NCBI GenBank assembly: GCA_963742345.1
Contig: CAVULO010000015.1
Span: 510,109-574,108, forward strand
From: Pseudolabrys sp963742345
Lineage (GTDB): Bacteria > Pseudomonadota > Alphaproteobacteria > Rhizobiales > Xanthobacteraceae
Reading direction: 5' to 3'
DNA length: 64,000 bases
The position numbers were made by a program, and so were the translations under genes. The notes under the pieces were generated by a model. That model did no database searches. It had not been told where the DNA came from and saw nothing but the letters and a program-made list of their open reading frames with translations. Below, piece after piece: positions 59,298 through 64,000 of the stretch; within the stretch, counting starts at the first letter, position 1, and each line of letters opens with the position of its first letter.

Positions 59298-61901
59298 ATG
59301 AAGTCCTCTAGAAGACTGCTGATTATTGTCTCTCGTCAGACTCTTTGTAATGTACAGAGGACATTCACGACTGTGCGTCCTATTCGACTGACTCCAATAA
59401 TCGGTCGAAGGCAACCGGTCCTTCAACCTCGCCTTGTGCGATGGCAATCAGCCGCAGCCGCAGAGGAGGAAGTGCCGACGGATAACTCGCAAAAGTATAT
59501 CATTCCACAAGAAGAAATTCGTGCGAAACTTCCCCCTGCAGATCGAGAGCGACTTTCGAAATTACGGAATATTGGTATTAGTGCACATATCGATTCGGGA
59601 AAGACTACATTCACAGAAAGAGTTCTTTTCTACACTGGAAGAATAAAAAGTATCCATGAGGTTTAAATTTTGTAGATTGCGTAACTGAGTATAGGTTCGT
59701 GGTAAAGATAATGTTGGAGCGACAATGGATTTTATGGAGCTTGAACGGGAAAAGGGAATCACAATTCAATCGGCTGCCACTTTCTGCGATTGGGATAAAC
59801 GTAACCCGGAAACTGGAGCGACGGAGAAATATAGCATCAACATCATCGATACCCCTGGCCACATTGACTTTACAATTGAAGTCGAAAGAGCATTGCGTGT
59901 CCTTGACGGAGCGGTCCTTGTCCTCTGCGCAGTGTCAGGCGTACAAAGTCAAACGATCACTGTGGACCGACAAATGAGACGATATAACGTCCCTCGAATC
60001 AGCTTTGTCAATAAAATGGATCGAATTGGGGCGAATCCTTGGAAAGCAATTGATGGTATTAATAAGAAATTGCGAATGGCAGCTGCGGCAATTCAAGTCC
60101 CAATTGGGGAGGAATCAGATTTTAAAGGAGTTGTCGACCTTATCCGAATGAAGGCTCTATACAACGAGGGACCTAGAGGGTATAACATTCTAAATTTTGT
60201 CTGATGGAAGAATTGAAGTTCGCGAGGCAGAAGTTCCACCCGAAGTTCAAGCATTAGCCGAAGAAAAACGTCGAGTTCTAATTGAAACATTGGCCGATGT
60301 AGACGATGTAATTGCGGATCGATATTTGATGGAAGAAGAACCCACTGTCGATGAACTATATGTTACTCAGTTTTTTACCGTACTAATGTTAGGCTGCAAT
60401 TCGTCGAGCAACAATTGCTTTGAAATTCTCTCCCGTCCTGATGGGTTCTGCTCTTGGCGACACAGGTGTTCAGCCGGTCCTCGATGCAGTCTGTTCATAC
60501 CTTCCTGATCCGTCGGAAAAGGCGAATCAAGCACTGGATCGCGCTCGGGATGAAGCCCCGGTATCACTCGTTCCCTATTCAAAAGAACCTTTTGTTGGCC
60601 TGGCCTTCAAACTCGAGGAAGGACGATACGGACAGTTGACATATATTCGAGTTTATCAAGGGAAACTAAGGAAAGGTGGAAATATTGGAAATGTACGAAC
60701 GGGGAAGAAAGTCAAAGTTGCTAGACTCGTACGAATGCACAGTAATGAAATGGAGGTTGGTACCTAGTTTTGCTATCATTGATATCAGGAAATTGAAGAA
60801 GCTGAGAGTGGAGAAATTTGCGCACTTTTTGGAATTGATTGTGCAAGCGGCGATACATTTACAGACGGCACCCATGAGTTCACCATGGTATTTCTGCTAT
60901 TGTACTTGCTTATGATAGACTTCTATGTTTGTTCCGGAACCAGTTATTTCCCTCTCGCTCAAACCTGCCCAAAAAGAAACTCCTCAATTTCTCCAAAGCT
61001 CTCAATCGATTTCAACGGGAAGATCCTACTTTCCGTGTTCACCTCGATATCGAATCCAAAGAAACTATTATTTCCGGCATGGGCGAACTTCATTTAGACA
61101 TCTACGTTGAACGAATGCGACGAGAATATGGAGTTGAATGTGTAGTTGGGAAACCTCAAGTACGATTACCGAGAGACGATCCGTGAACGAACACCGTTCA
61201 ATTACACTCATAAAAAACAATCTGGTGGTGCTGGTCAATACGCCAAGGTTATAGGATATATTGAACCTATGCCCGACAATGAAACCGGAGGTCCATCTGA
61301 ATTCGTCAATAAGGTTTTTGGTGGAAGAATTTCAGAAAATTATATTCCAGCATGTCAAAAGGGTTTCGAGGATGGCTTGGCCCATGGATTTTTAATCGAT
61401 CAACCTGTTGTTGGGGTTCGTTATGTCCTTGAGGATGGTCAAATGCATCACGTCGATTCTTCCGAAGTTGCTTTCCGTCTGGCTACTGTCTATTCATTCA
61501 AAGAAGCTTTTGAACGAGCGAGACCTGTTATTCTAGAGCCTGTGATGACTGTCCAAGTCACTGCACCAACTGAATTTCAAGGGACAATTATCGGTGGATT
61601 AAATAAACGACGTGCAATTATTCATGATACGGATATTCGTCAGGATGAGTTTACCGTTACGTGCGAGGCTACTTTGAATGAAATGTTTGGATACTCGACT
61701 GATTTAAGAGCCAGTACACAAGGGAAAGGTATGCATATTTTTGAAATCTATTGACAATAGGTGAATTTACGATGGAGTATTAAATATTACCAATTCTGTA
61801 TTGAGAGTGATCAAAAGGAACTGGTGGAGGCATTCAAGAAGAAACAGGCGGAACGCGCCGCAGCAGGACTAGGAGGTGGTATTGCACTTGCAAGAATATA
61901 G
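59298..61901 (+). CDS. MEF1: Mitochondrial elongation factor G, seven exons
   Basis: The GTPase that moves tRNA and mRNA through the mitochondrial ribosome. An Arg-rich targeting peptide (first 50 residues) is followed by GTPase motifs: SAHIDSGKTTFTERV, DTPGHIDFTIEVERAL and FVNKMDRIGA. Later domains show YIRVYQGKLRKGG, SGMGELHLDIYVERM and RERTPFNYTHKKQSGGAGQY. Introns lie at 59661-59694, 60180-60210, 60362-60392, 60756-60788, 60888-60918 and 61729-61760 (34, 31, 31, 33, 31 and 32 nt). The first five exons join in frame. Three one-base frame changes (near 60990, 61162 and 61780) are needed for the rest, ending AERAAAGLGGGIALARI at 61901. Confidence 0.93.
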
Positions 61902-62724
61902 GCAAGGTGTATGGAAACATAGACATGAACCAACTAAAACTCCCAACTGCGAAGCTAATTTCCGATGACTTTCACATTTTCGTAATGCAGGTCCCCATGA
62001 ATCACCCCGACTTGGGTGTATTGACAATATTCCGTGAGAAATTTGGACCGTCCATCTTCGTTTCAAGTGCCAGTCTACTGGAGGATCGGTGTACTTTAAC
62101 AGGAATTTCAGCCGCTACATCATCACGGGTTAAGGTTTTGAGGGCAGAGCCTGTAGATGAAGGACACAGTCGGAACAATGAACAAGAATAGTGAGTGAAT
62201 AATGTGGTGACATGTATGTATATAGCTCAAAGGGGAAAATGAGGGCAATGCACGCTGGGGGTTATAATACTGCAGTCCATCATGATTATCACGATTACTA
62301 TCAATTACACGTCGCATCGGCCTTACGCTAGAAGCCGCAAAATCCTCAGTCCAGACACAGCGACCGATAGACGAAACCACAATACCTTGTGAAATCCTGT
62401 AATACCGTTCAAACAGCCAGGGACGAATGAGCGGGTATGAAAAAGAAGTGATGATTAGAAAAATTACATTTCTATAAACCATGAATCCCTCAACTATGCA
62501 CAACCCCTGTATCTGTGTCCCTTAATTTCAAGTCTCTAGCCAGTAAAAGAAAAACAGTGTCCACGTTCATAAACAACTAAGAGAAAAAAAAATCTTCGGA
62601 ATCAATGAGACTCAGAAAGCAATGTACCAAATTTCAGTGAAAGGCATCGCCATATTGAAGATTGCTCTTTGGGTCTCTCTCATTCCTTGATAAACAGATT
62701 CCTCAGTAAGGCCCGCAGTGAATC
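61902..62724. other. Intergenic after MEF1, no supported gene
   Basis: Two opposing frames (61907-62191 plus, 62123-62503 minus) overlap each other and have no family features. The region contains the MEF1 3' end. Confidence 0.4.
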
Positions 62725-63063
62725 CTATAATAAGCTCGGTATGGAGAAGGGAATACCGGAGAATGAGAAGTGAAACGAATGCGAAGCGATAGAAACGTAA
62801 GAGTGGAAAGACAACATGTAGTAAAGAGTAATGTCGTTATTGGTGAAGTTCGAGCGAAGGAAGAAACTAATGACTTGATGACGTTCATAAAGGAGAAGAT
62901 CGGCTCCCATTGATGCCACGATACGATGAATATCCGTGCTGATATTCAAAGGATCGTTCGTCCCCATGACAGTCAAAACCAACTCGTCCATGATATCCTG
63001 AATCTGTTCGATGGCAGCGGGAGAAGAGGATGCAGAAAGCAAGGAGTTAATTGTATCTTCCAT
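62725..63063 (-). CDS. Hypothetical short fungal protein
   Basis: A 112-codon frame beginning MEDTINSLLSASSSPAAIEQ, with a helical part (IQDIMDELVLTVMGTND, then DIHRIVASMGADLLLYERHQ) and an aromatic, hydrophobic C-terminus that looks less protein-like. A small intron could change the end after about residue 75. I recognise no family. Confidence 0.45.
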   Translation of the reverse strand: MEDTINSLLSASSSPAAIEQIQDIMDELVLTVMGTNDPLNISTDIHRIVASMGADLLLYERHQVISFFLRSNFTNNDITLYYMLSFHSYVSIASHSFHFSFSGIPFSIPSLL

Positions 63064-63468
63064 TCCGGTGTGAACAATTTGTCGTCGATGGACATGATAT
63101 TGATCGGGGTCTAAATTCAGCGACGTTTTAAAAAAAAGAGAGCGAGAGAGAGAATACCGAAATAATCAAAATGGTCAGTCATTTTGTGCAATTTGCAGAA
63201 ATAAAAGTGAATGATCTATACGAAAGTGACTTGCGAATCGACAGAAGCGGTTTTTGAGAGACTTGGTTGAATATTTACGGTTTGATGAATGACGAGACGG
63301 AGCAAGGATCGAGTGTTGGCCCGATTAGGAATAATGTTTGAGCAATGACATACATCACGTGAGTGTACAACACGAAATCGCGTGTCACAAATTGATCCGA
63401 TCCAGGGTTAGGTGCAAAGCCGAACCTTTTTAAAGTCCGCGCGCACATGCATAATTTGCTTTTTTGTC
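63064..63468. other. Divergent promoter region, no gene
   Basis: About 400 bases between two divergent small genes. A GA-rich run (63133-63152) is visible; nothing else is definable. Confidence 0.4.
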
Positions 63469-63891
63469 ATGAACCAGAACCAGACACCCGTTTCTCTAGG
63501 AAAGTGTCCTCTCTGCAAGGACGAACCCTGTCCACACACCGATGCTCTTTGCTATGATGAAGACTATCTCACCGATCTGGATGATTTTCTCACGGATCGC
63601 GACTTGTGGCGCAAGATTCGGGTTTTCTATTATCACCCGGAGGAGAGGGAAAAATTGGGTCTCGATGTTGCGAAATACCAAGACAGACTAGACAGATGTC
63701 AGCGCCTCACCGAGAAGCGTGAACAAATCCAGGCCGAAATAGATGCCAACCATATTCGGCTTTTCAGGTCATGGGGTTATTCAGGGCCGGATTTCTCAGA
63801 AATTGCGAAGAATCATCAAGACGCCGTCGATACACCGAAGAGGAGGAAGGAATCAAAAATAGAAGGCTCTGGAACTGTTAGCGGTCAATAA
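63469..63891 (+). CDS. Hypothetical small fungal protein with a Cys/His cluster
   Basis: A 140-residue frame from ATG 63469. Near the N-terminus the cluster CPLCKDEPCPHTDALC could bind zinc. The rest is charged and helical (DLDDFLTDRDLWRKIRVFYY; YQDRLDRCQRLTEKREQIQA), ending with a Lys/Glu-rich tail. I recognise no family. The frame extends upstream to 63412 without support. Confidence 0.5.
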   Translation: MNQNQTPVSLGKCPLCKDEPCPHTDALCYDEDYLTDLDDFLTDRDLWRKIRVFYYHPEEREKLGLDVAKYQDRLDRCQRLTEKREQIQAEIDANHIRLFRSWGYSGPDFSEIAKNHQDAVDTPKRRKESKIEGSGTVSGQ

Positions 63892-64000
63892 GTCGAAACA
63901 TGGGAAAGATGCAGACTGGAGTGTGTCACTTGGCAAGCCGTGGGTTGCAAATTTCGTATCATCGTTTGTCGTGAGGGAATTAGATTGTTGCGTGCTAAAA

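Noticed and set aside
1..64000. CRISPR array, prophage, IS element or biosynthetic cluster
   Set aside because: No regularly spaced repeats, transposase, integrase, phage structural genes or clustered biosynthetic enzymes were seen on either side of the join.
31440..64000. Bacterium-to-fungus horizontal transfer as explanation of the window
   Set aside because: The bacterial block consists of ordinary housekeeping genes in native order without fungal features, and its end is fragmented; an assembly chimera is simpler.

Overview
The window is a chimera of two genomes. Positions 1 to about 31.44 kb are dense, high-GC bacterial DNA with short spacers and genes on both strands. Positions about 31.44 to 64 kb are AT-richer eukaryotic DNA with spliceosomal introns and fungal genes. 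The bacterial gene set (NrdJ ribonucleotide reductase, an NDUFA12-family complex I subunit next to a DUF2155 protein, aat, accB/accC, aroQ, an RNase E with a large insertion, intracellular PHB depolymerase) points to an alphaproteobacterium of the Hyphomicrobiales (Rhizobiales), in the Bradyrhizobium/Xanthobacteraceae range. The other half is fungal: homoisocitrate dehydrogenase, the Spc7 kinetochore protein, Cft2, Mef1, a Sam37/metaxin-like protein and a GPR1/FUN34 acetate transporter. An ascomycete is the best guess. The fungal class is not resolved.

Bacterial layout. The 5' end of nrdJ runs off the left edge. Behind it lie a long structured leader and a pair of NrdR-box-like palindromes. 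Then come an MscS channel; the complex I accessory subunit and a DUF2155 envelope protein; aat; a frameshifted response regulator; a minus-strand aroQ-accB-accC cluster for aromatic and fatty-acid precursors; a YbdK-type ligase; a coupled M48 protease-DsbA pair; an aminotransferase; a GST; phaZ; an HtrA-like protease; a PsiF-like protein; and a fused aldolase/dehydrogenase directly behind rne. The last block is envelope growth and translation: amidase, PBP1A, prfB with its programmed +1 frameshift, an M23 peptidase and a peroxiredoxin. Near the right end the bacterial sequence breaks down. An AsmA-like gene is cut at about 30.68 kb and joined to the tail of another gene, followed by a frameshifted, 5'-truncated ogt. 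Fungal sequence starts within about 100 bp of that.

Fungal layout. A single-TM protein, a full ABC-B transporter with several frameshifts, a homocysteine S-methyltransferase, an alpha/beta hydrolase, an acetate transporter, CFT2, LYS12, a DUF1769 protein, a SAM37-like protein, SPC7 and MEF1, with several unrecognised short genes between them. The most striking property is intron size. In gene models that stay in frame, nearly all introns are 29 to 37 nt, with a branch-point-like motif only a few bases from the 3' AG.

Single-base frameshifts occur in both halves, in otherwise conserved genes (response regulator, ogt, the ABC transporter, LYS12, SAM37, SPC7, MEF1). That pattern fits uncorrected indels in a metagenomic or symbiont-contaminated assembly better than pseudogenes, and it supports reading the bacterial/fungal join as an assembly artefact.
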